Assembly (NCBI RefSeq): GCF_001187505.1
Contig: NZ_CP012150.1
Coordinates: 5,366,048 to 5,430,047 of the forward strand
From: Mycolicibacterium goodii
GTDB lineage: Bacteria > Actinomycetota > Actinomycetes > Mycobacteriales > Mycobacteriaceae
Reading direction: 5' to 3'
Length of the DNA: 64,000 bases
In this document: positions 43,579 through 52,456 of the stretch, one piece after another
Numbering within the stretch: the stretch's first letter is position 1
Layout: the number at the start of each line of letters is the position of its first letter
Made by a program: the position numbers and the translations under genes
Notes under the pieces: generated by a model
Told to the model about the DNA's origin: nothing
Databases searched by the model: none
Seen by the model: only the letters and a program-made list of their open reading frames with translations

Positions 43579-44286
43579 TCACTGCCAGACGGCTACCACT
43601 CGGCGGGTGGGGCGAGCGGTCGCGCCGTCGGCGAACAACTCCGGCGAGCGCGAGCGGATCTTCTCGATGTCGGTGAACACCTTGCGCAGGTGATCACGCA
43701 GCGCCGCGGTGGCCTTGTCGGCGTCACGGGCGTCGACCGCGTCGACCACCGCGGCATGCTCGTCGGTCAGCGACTGGATCGAGCTCTCACTGAGCATGCC
43801 GAGCCGGCGCGCCCGGTCCAGGTGCGCCTTGGCGGCCACGACGGTCCGCCACGCATTGGCGTGGCCACCGGTTGCGAGCAGCGACCGGTGGAACTGCTCG
43901 TCGAGCTCGAAGAAGGTGTTGATGTCGGCGGTTTCCCGCTGCGCGGCGATCAACGCCCGCAGTTCGGCGATCGCGCTACGGTCGGCCCGTTCGACGGCCG
44001 TCGGGATGTTGGCGAGCTCGATCGCCTCGCGGATGAACTGCGCATCGGCGACGCGTTCGGGGTCGATCCTGGCCACGAAGGATCCCAGCTTCGGGAAGAT
44101 CTGCACCAGGCCCTCGTCGGCGAGCAGGATCAGGCTTTCCCTAACCGGTGTGCGGCTGACCGAGAGCTGCGCGGCGAGCTCGTTCTCCGACAACGACGCG
44201 CCGGGCGCCGACTCCAGGGTCACGATGCGTCGCCGCAGCTCGGCATACACGCGTTCACGGTTCGTACCCTGCTTCGGCGCCGTCAT
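43579..44286 (-). CDS. GntR-family transcriptional regulator (FCD/FadR subfamily)
   Basis: 235-aa repressor. The N-terminal winged helix has [20 protein letters not shown] (residues ~29–48) and [14 protein letters not shown]. The all-helical FCD domain (residues ~85–220) shows the metal/ligand residues D…H in [13 protein letters not shown] near 128 and further His in [17 protein letters not shown] near 175. FCD regulators bind sugar acids or organic acids. The gene lies between its two likely target operons. A -10-like TAGGCT six bases before the ATG suggests a leaderless transcript. Confidence 0.9.
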   Translation of the reverse strand: MTAPKQGTNRERVYAELRRRIVTLESAPGASLSENELAAQLSVSRTPVRESLILLADEGLVQIFPKLGSFVARIDPERVADAQFIREAIELANIPTAVERADRSAIAELRALIAAQRETADINTFFELDEQFHRSLLATGGHANAWRTVVAAKAHLDRARRLGMLSESSIQSLTDEHAAVVDAVDARDADKATAALRDHLRKVFTDIEKIRSRSPELFADGATARPTRRVVAVWQ

Positions 44287-44292
44287 GGCGAC

Positions 44293-44298
44293 AGCCTA
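44293..44298 (-). promoter_or_regulatory. -10 box of gntR (leaderless)
   Basis: Minus-strand TAGGCT ends six bases before the gntR ATG, the distance typical of mycobacterial leaderless starts. No good -35 is seen. It overlaps back-to-back with the manD promoter in a 65-base divergent region. Confidence 0.45.
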
Positions 44299-44315
44299 TT
44301 GGAATACCTGTCCTG

Positions 44316-44350
44316 TTGACAGATCTTGCTCGCCAGTACTTGTATGTAAG
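44316..44350 (+). promoter_or_regulatory. GntR-type operator/promoter for manD operon (leaderless)
   Basis: -35 TTGACA (44316–44321), an 18-base spacer and -10-like TTGTAT (44340–44345). The 12-mer CTTGTATGTAAG (44339–44350) covers the -10 and ends one base before the manD ATG at 44352, so the mRNA probably begins at the start codon and GntR would block RNA polymerase directly. Confidence 0.72.
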
Positions 44351-44351
44351 C

Positions 44352-45560
44352 ATGAAGATCGTCGGCGCTGATGTGCTCGTCACGGCACCGGGGCGCAACT
44401 ACGTCACCCTCAAGATCACCACCGACGACGGTCTGGTGGGTTGGGGCGACGCCACACTCAACGGCCGCGAACTCGCCGTGGCGTCCTACCTGCGCGATCA
44501 TGTGTGCCCGCAACTGATAGGTCGCGATGCGCAACGGATCGAGGACACCTGGCAGTACTTCTACAAGGGTGCGTACTGGCGCCGCGGCCCGGTCACCATG
44601 ACCGCCATCGCGGCCGTCGACGTCGCGTTGTGGGACATCAAGGGCAAGGCCGCCGGGTTGCCGCTGTACCAACTACTGGGCGGCGCCGCGCGCGACGGGG
44701 TGATGGTCTACGGACACGCCAGCGGCGCGAGCCTGGACGAGATGCTCGACGACTTCGCCGGGTACCTCGACCGCGGTTACCGCGCGGTGCGGGCCCAGTG
44801 CGCGGTGCCCGGCATGGGCAAGGTGTACGGCGTCCACCCGGGTTCGTCGCTGTACGAACCCGCATCGGCACATCTGCCGGCCGAGGAGAGTTGGGAGACC
44901 GGCCCGTACCTGCGGTTCGCACCGCAGATGCTCGGGGCCGTCCGCGAACGATTCGGCTACGACGTGCATCTTCTGCACGACGTGCACCACCGGCTCAGCC
45001 CGATCGAAGCGGCCCGGCTGGGACGCGATCTCGAAGAGCACCGACTGTTCTGGATGGAGGACCCCACGCCGGCCGAGGACCAGGAGGCGTTCCGGCTGAT
45101 CCGGCAGAACACCACCACCCCGCTCGCGGTCGGCGAGGTGTTCAACTCGATCTGGGACTGCCAGCACCTGATCACCGAGCGCCTGATCGACTACATCCGC
45201 ACCTCGGTGTCCCACGCGGGCGGCGTCACCCACCTGCGCAAGATCTTCTCACTGGCCGAATTATACGGTGTGCGAACAGGATCCCACGGAGCCGGAGATC
45301 TCTCCCCGGTATCGTTCGCCGCGGCATTGCACATCGACATGTCGGTGCCGAACTTCGGCGTCCAGGAGTACATGGGTCACGTCGAACCCGCCGAGGAGGT
45401 GTTCGGCACCAACTGGACGTTCCACAACGGGCTCATGCATCCCGGTGATGCGCCGGGCCTGGGTGTGGAGGTCGACGAGAAGGCCGCCGAGCGCTTTCCT
45501 TACGACCCGAAATCCCTTCCGGTCAACCGCAGAAGCGACGGATCGGTGCACGACTGGTGA
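44352..45560 (+). CDS. manD: D-mannonate dehydratase (enolase superfamily ManD)
   Basis: 402-aa enolase-superfamily enzyme that dehydrates D-mannonate to 2-keto-3-deoxygluconate. Catalytic and metal residues fall at the numbers I recall for the characterised ManD: R147 (AVRAQC), Y159 (GKVYGV), D210 and H212 (LLHDVHH), E236 ([10 protein letters not shown]) and E262 (AVGEVFN). This supports a true mannonate dehydratase and not just the RspA branch. The ATG is two bases after the operator, with no ribosome site, as expected for a leaderless message. First gene of the operon; the stop overlaps the kinase start (GTGA). Confidence 0.93.
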   Translation: MKIVGADVLVTAPGRNYVTLKITTDDGLVGWGDATLNGRELAVASYLRDHVCPQLIGRDAQRIEDTWQYFYKGAYWRRGPVTMTAIAAVDVALWDIKGKAAGLPLYQLLGGAARDGVMVYGHASGASLDEMLDDFAGYLDRGYRAVRAQCAVPGMGKVYGVHPGSSLYEPASAHLPAEESWETGPYLRFAPQMLGAVRERFGYDVHLLHDVHHRLSPIEAARLGRDLEEHRLFWMEDPTPAEDQEAFRLIRQNTTTPLAVGEVFNSIWDCQHLITERLIDYIRTSVSHAGGVTHLRKIFSLAELYGVRTGSHGAGDLSPVSFAAALHIDMSVPNFGVQEYMGHVEPAEEVFGTNWTFHNGLMHPGDAPGLGVEVDEKAAERFPYDPKSLPVNRRSDGSVHDW

Positions 45561-46480
45561 GCAGGTTCGACGTGGTGGCACTCGGTGAGCCGCTCATCGA
45601 GATCAGCACCCGCGGCCAGATCGCACATGGGGTCGATTGCGGTTTCGCGGTGTCCGGGGACGTCGTGAACACCGCCACGGCCGCCGTGGCCGCGGGGGCG
45701 CGCGTAGCCGTCGTCGCCCGGGTGTCCGACGACGAACTCGGCACCGCGGTGATCGACCACCTCGACGAACTGGGTGTGTACACCGGACACATCAGACGTG
45801 ACCGCAGTTTCCAGGGCATCTACGTCCAGCATTCGGATCCCTACGGTGACCGTCAGTTCTGCTACGCCCGAAGTGGTTCCGCCGGATCGCGATTGTCACC
45901 CGAGGATCTGCCCACCGGTGTTCTGGAGAGCGCGGGCGGTGTGGTGGTCAGCGGGATCACCGCGGCGTTGTCGGCGACCGCCCGCGCGACCGTGCTCGAG
46001 GCCGCTCGCCGTGCCGCCCGATTCGTCTACGACCCGAACTTCCGTCCGCGGCTGACCACCGCCGACCACGCCCGAGCCCTGCTGCGCGAACTGGCACCGC
46101 GGTGCGCCCTGGTGACCCCGTCGGCCCCGCACGAGTGTGCGGCACTGCTCGGCACCTCCGACGCGGCCGATGCCGCCGCCGAGTTGCGAACCTGCGGCGC
46201 CGCCGCGGTGGCGGTCACCTGCGGCGCCACGGGTGTCCACGTCGCCACCGAAACCGCGTACTGGCAACCGGCTTTCGCCGCGCCCCGCGTGGTGGATCAG
46301 ACCGGGGCCGGAGACGTGTTCGCCGGTACCGTCACCGCGCGCCTGGCGCTGGGTGACGATCTGGCCACCGCGGTCCGGATCGGCGCCGCCGCGGCATCAC
46401 TGGCCGTCGGCGGTGTCGGTGGCAGCGGCGGCATCGCACCCCTGCAGACCGTGCGCGCGCACGCCGAGGTGCTTGCGTGA
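45557..46480 (+). CDS. kdgK: PfkB-family sugar kinase, probable 2-keto-3-deoxygluconate kinase
   Basis: 307-aa ribokinase-fold kinase. The N-terminal substrate part begins [14 protein letters not shown], and the C-terminal PfkB signature [20 protein letters not shown] near residue 247 has the catalytic aspartate in GAGD. ManD makes KDG, and this gene is directly coupled to manD (GTGA), so phosphorylation of KDG to KDPG is the likely step. Other sugar acids cannot be excluded from the sequence alone. Confidence 0.83.
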   Translation: MSRFDVVALGEPLIEISTRGQIAHGVDCGFAVSGDVVNTATAAVAAGARVAVVARVSDDELGTAVIDHLDELGVYTGHIRRDRSFQGIYVQHSDPYGDRQFCYARSGSAGSRLSPEDLPTGVLESAGGVVVSGITAALSATARATVLEAARRAARFVYDPNFRPRLTTADHARALLRELAPRCALVTPSAPHECAALLGTSDAADAAAELRTCGAAAVAVTCGATGVHVATETAYWQPAFAAPRVVDQTGAGDVFAGTVTARLALGDDLATAVRIGAAAASLAVGGVGGSGGIAPLQTVRAHAEVLA

Positions 46481-47931
46481 CGCCCCTCAAGCTCGACAGT
46501 TACGGCACGGCCACTCCCCCACAGCCGGACCCCCGGGGTCTGACCGTCGGCCAGGTTCACCTGGGTCTTGGTGCATTCCACCGCGCACACCAGGCGGTGT
46601 ACACCGAGGACGCCATGCGGCTTTCCGGTGAGAACCATTGGGCGATCGCGTCGTTCACCCAGCGCAGCGGAGCCGCGGCGGCGCGCCTGGCACCGCAGGA
46701 CGGCCTCTACACCGTCGTGGAACGCGGTGCGCGAGCATGCCCGCCGCGCATCGTCGGGGCACTGCGCGAGGTCGGCGACGGATCGGCCGACCCGGGCTGC
46801 GTGATCGATCGGATCTGCGATCCCGCCGTGCACGTGGTGACCCTCACGGTCACCGAGAAGGGCTACCGTCTCGACCCCGCCACCGGTGGGCTGCATCGCG
46901 GCGACCCGACGGTGGCTGCGGATCTCATGTCGGGTGCACCGCGGACCGTGCCGGGTGTGCTGGCACATGCGATCGCGCGGCGAGCCCGCTCGGGTGCGGG
47001 ACCGCTCACCGTCATCTCGTGCGACAACCTTCCCCACAATGGACAGCAGTTGCGGCGGGTCGTGCACGAGTTCGCCGACGCGGCAGGGCTTTCCGCAGTC
47101 GAGAATGCCATGGTGGCGTTCCCGTCCACCGTCGTCGACCGGATCGTCCCGGCGACCACCGACGAGGACATCGCGGCGCTCGCCCGCAGTCTCGGGGTGC
47201 ACGACGGGGCGCCCGTGATGTGCGAGCCGTTCAGCCAATGGGTCATCGAGTCCCGTTTTGCCGGGCCGGTTCCCGCGTGGTCGGCGGTCGGGGCGCAACT
47301 CGTCGACGACGTCGCGCCGTGGGAACAACTCAAATTGCGGACCCTCAACGCAGCGCACTCGACACTGGCCTACCTCGGGCTGCGGCTCGGGTATCGCTCC
47401 ATCGCCGAGGCGGTCCACGACACGATGCTCGCGGATGTCTGCAGGCATCTGTTCGCCGAAGACGTGCGCCCGTCCCTCGAGGCACCCGCCGGGGTCGATG
47501 TGGTGGACTACGGCGAATCGGTCCTGGCCCGTTTCGCCAACACCGCTCTGCCGCACACCACCCTTCAGGTGGCATCCGACGGCTCGCAGAAGATCGGTCC
47601 CCGCCTGCTCCGCACGGTGTCGGCACGCGCCGCCCAGGGTGCGTTCGCGCGGTGGGCGGCGCTGGGTGTCGCCGGGTGGGCCCTGCACGTCGTCGACCCG
47701 GTCGACGCGGCCGGCCGACGCTCCGCACTGGCCGATCCGCGCGCCGATGAGCTCACAGACCTGACGTCCGGTCTGCCGGTCGGTGCGGCCGTCCGGCGAC
47801 TGGTCGCCGAACCGTCGGTCGTCGGGGCCGAGACGGCACAGCAGGCCGAATTCGCCGACTACGTGGTCGACGTCGCCAAAGATCTGCACCGGCACGGCGC
47901 CGCCGCGCTGCGGGCGCAGGTCGGGCAGTGA
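46477..47931 (+). CDS. uxuB: Mannitol dehydrogenase-family oxidoreductase, probable fructuronate reductase (UxuB)
   Basis: 484-aa polyol-specific long-chain dehydrogenase. The Rossmann start is VGQVHLGLGAFHRAHQAVY near residue 25. Other family blocks are ISCDNLPHNGQQL near 185, VMCEPFSQWVIE near 246 and the catalytic lysine region EQLKLRTLNAAHSTLAYLG near 287. UxuB reduces D-fructuronate to D-mannonate, the substrate of the ManD encoded two genes upstream. The GTG start overlaps the kinase stop. A mannitol or arabinitol dehydrogenase is the alternative, but the operon strongly favours mannonate. Confidence 0.85.
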   Translation: MTPLKLDSYGTATPPQPDPRGLTVGQVHLGLGAFHRAHQAVYTEDAMRLSGENHWAIASFTQRSGAAAARLAPQDGLYTVVERGARACPPRIVGALREVGDGSADPGCVIDRICDPAVHVVTLTVTEKGYRLDPATGGLHRGDPTVAADLMSGAPRTVPGVLAHAIARRARSGAGPLTVISCDNLPHNGQQLRRVVHEFADAAGLSAVENAMVAFPSTVVDRIVPATTDEDIAALARSLGVHDGAPVMCEPFSQWVIESRFAGPVPAWSAVGAQLVDDVAPWEQLKLRTLNAAHSTLAYLGLRLGYRSIAEAVHDTMLADVCRHLFAEDVRPSLEAPAGVDVVDYGESVLARFANTALPHTTLQVASDGSQKIGPRLLRTVSARAAQGAFARWAALGVAGWALHVVDPVDAAGRRSALADPRADELTDLTSGLPVGAAVRRLVAEPSVVGAETAQQAEFADYVVDVAKDLHRHGAAALRAQVGQ

Positions 47932-47944
47932 AGCGAGGGTCTTC

Positions 47945-47956
47945 GCCCGCGCGGGC
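47945..47956. other. 12-bp perfect palindrome after the manD operon
   Basis: GCCCGCGCGGGC sits 13 bases after the uxuB stop and 33 bases before the next LysR gene. It could be a terminator core without a T-tract or an operator for LysR; nothing further supports either. Confidence 0.3.
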
Positions 47957-47988
47957 ATGAACTGCGTCCCGGGGACGTTGACGCCACC

Positions 47989-48921
47989 ATGGACATCGGT
48001 GACCTGCGCACCTTCGTATCGGTCGTAGAAGCCGGCGGGGTGTCGGCGGCCGCGCGTCGGCTCCATCTGAGCCAGCCGTCGGTGTCACAGACCATCCAGG
48101 CACTGGAGAAGCACCTCAACGTTCGACTGCTCACGCGCAGCAGCACGGGGGTTGCGGCGACGGCGGCCGGGACGACACTGCTGCACGAAGCACGCGCGAT
48201 CATCGCCCGCTACGACCGGGCGCTGGCGACAATGTCCGCGCACGTCCCGACATCGGCACAGCGCCTTCGCATCGGTGTGCCGCTGGAGGCCCCGATCGGT
48301 CCCGTTTCGCGGGCCATCGCGGCGACCGCATCCGCGTTCCCGCAGAGCATGGTCGAGGTGGTTCACCTCTCGACAGCAGAACAGACGCAGGCACTGCGTG
48401 ATGGCGAACTGGAGGTGGGGCTGGTCCGCGAACGCCCGGCCCAGACCTGGCTGGATGCATCGGTGATCCTGACCGAGCCGCTCGGCGTGTTGGTCAACGT
48501 CGAGGACGCCGCTGCTCTGGGCCTGCCGGACGGCGCGGTGCCGCTCGACCGCCTCGCGGGTGTGCAGTGGCTCGGGTTCCCCCGGTCGAGCAGCCCCGCC
48601 TGGTATGACGAGTTGACGGCGATCCTGCGCAGCCACGGCATCCAACCGGCTGCGTCCGAGATGTTCACCCAGCACCTGATTCCCGAGCTCAAACTCGCGG
48701 CGTTGAGCACCAGCGGCAGGTTCACGCTCGCCCCGCCCGGGCGGCGCCGGTCGCTGCCCGCGTCGGTGCGCTGGTATCCCCTGGAAGGCGCCCCACTGGT
48801 TCGGCGAACGTGGGCGGTATGGCCCGCCGCCTCGCAGCGGCGCGATGTCGGCCATCTTGTTGCGCAGCTGGAGGATTCGGCAAGCCCGGCGCGAACCGAC
48901 GCTGCGGATTCCACCGGCTGA
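47989..48921 (+). CDS. LysR-family transcriptional regulator
   Basis: 310-aa regulator. DNA-binding region MDIGDLRTFVSVVEAGGVSA then ARRLHLSQPSVSQTIQALEK, followed by a LysR substrate domain from about residue 90 (QRLRIGVPLEAPIGPVSRAI). It follows the mannonate operon in the same direction with 57 bases between, so it may be co-transcribed or control neighbouring genes. The tail after residue 290 is low-complexity (DSASPARTDAADSTG). The target is unknown. Confidence 0.85.
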   Translation: MDIGDLRTFVSVVEAGGVSAAARRLHLSQPSVSQTIQALEKHLNVRLLTRSSTGVAATAAGTTLLHEARAIIARYDRALATMSAHVPTSAQRLRIGVPLEAPIGPVSRAIAATASAFPQSMVEVVHLSTAEQTQALRDGELEVGLVRERPAQTWLDASVILTEPLGVLVNVEDAAALGLPDGAVPLDRLAGVQWLGFPRSSSPAWYDELTAILRSHGIQPAASEMFTQHLIPELKLAALSTSGRFTLAPPGRRRSLPASVRWYPLEGAPLVRRTWAVWPAASQRRDVGHLVAQLEDSASPARTDAADSTG

Positions 48922-48927
48922 GAACGT

Positions 48928-49755
48928 CTAGTGCGCCCGGCGCCAGGCCAGCATGCCCTCCACTTCGGTGAAGTCGTAGCCATCGGTATCGGGATGGATC
49001 TCAGCGGTGAACAACGTGACCCCCTCGGCCACATACTCCTTGGCCTCGTCGGCGCCCGTCCACTGTACGGCCCGCTCGATCGTCGAGTGGTCACGCTCGA
49101 CACCGTCGGCCAGCCGTTCGAGCAACCGGTTTTTCGTCCGGAACGATTCGATGTCGAGGAAGCTGTGCCAGATGTCGGCGTAGCGGGCAACCAGCGGCAT
49201 GGTCCGACGTTCGCCGGAGCCGCCGATCAGGATCGGGATGTGCCTCAGTGGCGCAGGCACGAGCTGACCGAACCGATGGTCGATGCGCGCGAGACCCTCC
49301 TCGAACAGGTCCATGCGCGACGCGACGGTGCCGTACTCGTATCCGTATACGTCGTAGTCTTTTTCGTACCAGCCAGATCCGAGGCCCAGGATGAGTCGGC
49401 CGCCGCTGATGTGGTCGACCGTGCGCGCCATGTCGGCGAGCAGGTCCGGGTTGCGGTAACCGATACCCGTCACCAGCAGGCCGATCTCGGCACGGGTGGT
49501 GATCTCTCCCCAGGACGCCAGAGCGGTCCAGCCTTCGAAATTGTTGACGTCAGGTTGCTGGGGCAGCAAACGCGGCCCGCCGTCGACGATCTCGACTGCC
49601 GGACGGTGGAAATGGTCGTAGCCGAAGATCACATCGACACCCAGTTCTTCGGCATGCAGAACCGCGTCACGCCAGGTGCGGTAGTCCCCGACGCCGCCCG
49701 GCCACAGCTGGACACCGATCCGGATAACGTTCGAATTCGACTGTGTGGTCATCAT
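48928..49755 (-). CDS. LLM-class F420-dependent oxidoreductase
   Basis: 275-aa luciferase-like monooxygenase-fold protein of the F420 type common in mycobacteria. IRIGVQLWPGGVGDYRTW at the start, HAEELGVDVIFGYDHFH near 32, GLLVTGIGYRNPDLLADMA near 95 and GRLILGLGSGWYEKDYDVYG near 119 are typical. It should use F420H2 as hydride donor. ATGATG start with a strong AAGGAGGAAA. The SDR gene immediately upstream, 14 bases away, is in the same direction, so both form one operon. Confidence 0.85.
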   Translation of the reverse strand: MMTTQSNSNVIRIGVQLWPGGVGDYRTWRDAVLHAEELGVDVIFGYDHFHRPAVEIVDGGPRLLPQQPDVNNFEGWTALASWGEITTRAEIGLLVTGIGYRNPDLLADMARTVDHISGGRLILGLGSGWYEKDYDVYGYEYGTVASRMDLFEEGLARIDHRFGQLVPAPLRHIPILIGGSGERRTMPLVARYADIWHSFLDIESFRTKNRLLERLADGVERDHSTIERAVQWTGADEAKEYVAEGVTLFTAEIHPDTDGYDFTEVEGMLAWRRAH

Positions 49756-49769
49756 TTTCCTCCTTCGGA

Positions 49770-50492
49770 TCAGACCGCGGCGCCGCCGCCATCGACGTAC
49801 AGCGTGGAGCCGGTGACATAGCTGGCGCGGGGCGAGGCGAGGAAGAGCACGGCCTGCGCGATCTCCTCCGGGCGAGCGGTGCGCCGGAGCGGGAGGCCCG
49901 CCGCGATGTCCTCGATCGACTCACCCCACTCGGCCAGCACCCCCTGGGTGCGCGTCGGTCCCGGCGATACGCTGTTGACCCGCACACCGCGCTCTCCGAA
50001 CTCGGCGGCCCAGCTGCGGGTCAGCGAAGCCAGTGCGGCCTTGGTGGCGCTGTACACCGAAGCACCCGGCATGCCCTTGACCGCAGCCAGCGACGTGACG
50101 TTGACGATACTGCCGGCACCGCGCTGCAACATGCCCTTGGCCAAACCGGCCACCAGGAAGTACGTTCCGCGAACGTTGATGTCGAACATCGACTCGAACG
50201 ACTCCACGTCCTGTGACACGGTCGGCGCCACGGGAAACGCTCCGGCGTTGTTGACCAGGATGTCCACGTCGCCGAGTTGGGCGGCGAGAGCCGTCACCGA
50301 ATCCATGTCGCCGAGGTCGGCCTGGATGAACCGCGCGTCGTGGCCGATCTCGACCGTTGCCTTGGCGCCGCGTTCGGCGTCCCGTCCCACGACGGTCACC
50401 CGGGCGCCCTCGGCAGCCAGGAGCTTTGCGATCTCCAGACCGATTCCGGCGGTGCCGCCGGTGACCACTGCGTTGTGTGATTGAAGTTCCAT
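49770..50492 (-). CDS. Short-chain dehydrogenase/reductase
   Basis: 240-aa classical SDR. Cofactor motif VVTGGTAGIGLEIAKLL near residue 9, NNAG near 82, Ser in IVNVTSLAAVKG near 133 and Tyr-Lys as YSATKAALASL near 147. It ends VTGSTLYVDGGGAAV. Complete active site, substrate unknown. It lies just upstream of the F420-dependent gene and is probably co-transcribed. Confidence 0.88.
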   Translation of the reverse strand: MELQSHNAVVTGGTAGIGLEIAKLLAAEGARVTVVGRDAERGAKATVEIGHDARFIQADLGDMDSVTALAAQLGDVDILVNNAGAFPVAPTVSQDVESFESMFDINVRGTYFLVAGLAKGMLQRGAGSIVNVTSLAAVKGMPGASVYSATKAALASLTRSWAAEFGERGVRVNSVSPGPTRTQGVLAEWGESIEDIAAGLPLRRTARPEEIAQAVLFLASPRASYVTGSTLYVDGGGAAV

Positions 50493-50594
50493 GCCCCGTT
50501 CAACGGGGAACGTCCCGCCACGACTCCACGTTCGCCATACCGGATCGCTGTGGCGGCCATAGGCCCACGCAATGACCCCGGATCACACAGAAGG

Positions 50595-51308
50595 TCACGA
50601 CGCCGACGCAGATGCCCGGGAGTAGGACCGCTCCAACGTGGTACGGGCGATGCCACCGGGGCCGGCGCCCGTTTCAGCAAGCACCAACCCGTTCGCTGAC
50701 CAGATCGCGGACCGACCAGCGGTTCTGGCGAATCCGCCGCCGGTGCCGCCGGCGAAACTCGCCCTCACCACCGGCGCGTCACACACAGCAGCGATATTGC
50801 GCCCGCGGCGCTGCTGCTCAGCCAACTCCGTGTCATGGTGCACCACGCCACAAACGTAGACATCGACACCGACCGCGGCTGTACCTCGCACGTGGTCGTC
50901 GATTCCGGTGTCTCGGCAGATTCCCATGCCGACCCGCCAGCCGTCCACCTCGATGACGCGCGGCCCGTCACCGGGAGCGAAATGCCTGCATTCGTCGCCG
51001 CTCAAGAATGTCTTGCGATAGGCCACGCTCACACCGTCGCCGTCGACCTGCAACATCGCGATGAACCGGCTGCCCGACATTTCCACCGGAGCGCCGATCA
51101 ACGCAACTGAACGTGTTGCTGCGCAGGCCTTTACCAGTTTCACCAGGCCGTCACCGGCGATGTTGACCGGCGGCGCGTCCACTCGATAGCCGGTCAACGA
51201 CAACTCCGGGAACACCCTCAATTGAGCATCGGCCGTCAGGATCGACTCCACATGCGAGGCCGAGGGCCGCAGGTGCAGAAGACCGGTGCGCGATGGATCG
51301 CTTCCCAC
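50595..51308 (-). CDS. Carbon–nitrogen hydrolase (nitrilase superfamily)
   Basis: 237-aa amidase/nitrilase-fold hydrolase. The triad is complete: Glu in FPELSLTGYRVD near 35, Lys in AYRKTFLSGDE near 98, and Cys in VGMGICRDTG near 130. It is short for the family (usually about 260–280), mainly at the N-terminus. A TGA directly precedes the GTG start at 51308 in frame, so no longer start is possible. The ribosome site is weak. It acts on a small amide or carbamoyl compound of unknown identity. It stands alone in a 1.3-kb stretch. Confidence 0.75.
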   Translation of the reverse strand: MGSDPSRTGLLHLRPSASHVESILTADAQLRVFPELSLTGYRVDAPPVNIAGDGLVKLVKACAATRSVALIGAPVEMSGSRFIAMLQVDGDGVSVAYRKTFLSGDECRHFAPGDGPRVIEVDGWRVGMGICRDTGIDDHVRGTAAVGVDVYVCGVVHHDTELAEQQRRGRNIAAVCDAPVVRASFAGGTGGGFARTAGRSAIWSANGLVLAETGAGPGGIARTTLERSYSRASASAS

Positions 51309-51461
51309 TCAGTCGACCCTCGCGGTGGTGTCAGTGACGACCCGCGTGTACAGCAAGACCGCGTTCGCTGCGAAAAGGAAGATGATGCGCGACGCGAGCG
51401 CCCGGATCGAGTCGTCGACACCGCCACCACGCTGCCCCCAGGGCGTCGCCGCGGCGCGCGC

Positions 51462-51884
51462 TCAGACGCGCTGCAACTCGACGACCGGGATGAGCCGGGT
51501 GGTTTTGCGCTGATAGTCGCCGAACTGCGGTTCCAGCGCCACCTGCTTGGCGTAGATCTCGTCGCGTTCGGCGCCGGTGAGCACCCGGGCCTTGACAGGG
51601 AAGGTCTCGGTGCCGAGTTCGACGACGGTGTCCGGATTGGCGACCAGGTTGTGGTACCAGTCCGGGTTCGTATCGGCGCCGCCCTTGCTGGCGAAGATGT
51701 AGATGCGGTCGCCGTCGAGCAGCGGCACCAGTGGCGCGATCCGCTCCTTGCCGGACTTGGCGCCCACGTGGTGCACCAGCACCAGGGGCTTGCCCTCGAA
51801 GATGCCGCCGGCCTTGCCACCGGTTTCCCGGAACTCCTTGATGACCGTGCGGTTCATCTCGTTGAAGTCGATGGCCTCTGTCAT
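51462..51884 (-). CDS. DDN-family deazaflavin (F420)-dependent nitroreductase
   Basis: 140-aa split-barrel protein of the nitroreductase family deazaflavin-dependent group (PF04075, Ddn). Key blocks are VLVHHVGAKSGKERIAPLVP near 35, IYIFASKGGADTNPDWYHNL near 61 and VELGTETFPVKARVL near 87. Family members bind F420H2 and reduce quinones or nitro-compounds at the membrane. ATG at 51884 after GAAAGGA. No operon partner. Confidence 0.9.
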   Translation of the reverse strand: MTEAIDFNEMNRTVIKEFRETGGKAGGIFEGKPLVLVHHVGAKSGKERIAPLVPLLDGDRIYIFASKGGADTNPDWYHNLVANPDTVVELGTETFPVKARVLTGAERDEIYAKQVALEPQFGDYQRKTTRLIPVVELQRV

Positions 51885-51980
51885 ATCGCATCCTTTCGCC
51901 GTTGATCGCCCTGCCGATCAGTCCCCATCGCGCAACCACCTGGTCACGGCATACATTCCCGGAAATTGCCTGACCCGGGT

Positions 51981-52400
51981 TCAGTTCGCCTCGTCGAATC
52001 GCTGCCGCGCCGCGGCGATGTCCTGCTGGTGCCGCTCGGTCCAGTCGACGAGTGGTTGCACGGTTTCGTGCAGCGTGCGGCCCAGATCGGTCAACTCGTA
52101 ATCGACCCGGGGCGGGACGACGGGGTGCACGGTGCGGCGTACCAGTCCGTCGCGTTCGAGCTGGCGCAGCGTGACGGTGAGCATCCGCTGACTGATGCCG
52201 TCGATCATGCGTTTGAGCTCGGTGAAGCGCATGGAACCGTCGTCGAGCAGGGCGATGATGAGCAGCGACCACTTGTCGGCGATGCGGTCGAGGATCTGCC
52301 GTACCTCGCAGTCCTCTCGCCGGTCCCATTGGAAAGCGTCCGGGCAGCAGTCGGTTCCCTGCGGGGAACCGGGTGAGTTCAAAGTGCCTTCTTCCGGCAT
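51981..52400 (-). CDS. HxlR-family transcriptional regulator
   Basis: 139-aa winged-helix regulator. The family pattern is CPDAFQWDRREDCEVRQILD (cysteine motif), then DKWSLLIIALL, RFTELKRMIDGISQRMLTVT and VDYELTDLGR. The N-terminal Cys residues (TDCCPD and DCEV) could serve as redox or electrophile sensors, as in HypR/QorR relatives. The ATG at 52400 is preferred over an upstream TTG. It diverges from a drug-exporter gene with 56 bases between, so it probably represses it. Confidence 0.87.
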   Translation of the reverse strand: MPEEGTLNSPGSPQGTDCCPDAFQWDRREDCEVRQILDRIADKWSLLIIALLDDGSMRFTELKRMIDGISQRMLTVTLRQLERDGLVRRTVHPVVPPRVDYELTDLGRTLHETVQPLVDWTERHQQDIAAARQRFDEAN

Positions 52401-52456
52401 CGCTCCATGGTGCCTGATGATGTGGTCAGTTACCAATAGGAACCAAAGGTGGGTGC

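Noticed and set aside
44441..45448. 335-codon plus-strand frame inside manD
   Set aside because: Alternate frame of manD; arginine-rich and motif-free, while the manD frame has all catalytic residues at known positions.
46297..48066. 589-codon minus-strand open frame
   Set aside because: Antisense to kdgK and uxuB, with no recognisable motif; the plus-strand genes have complete active sites and overlapping starts.
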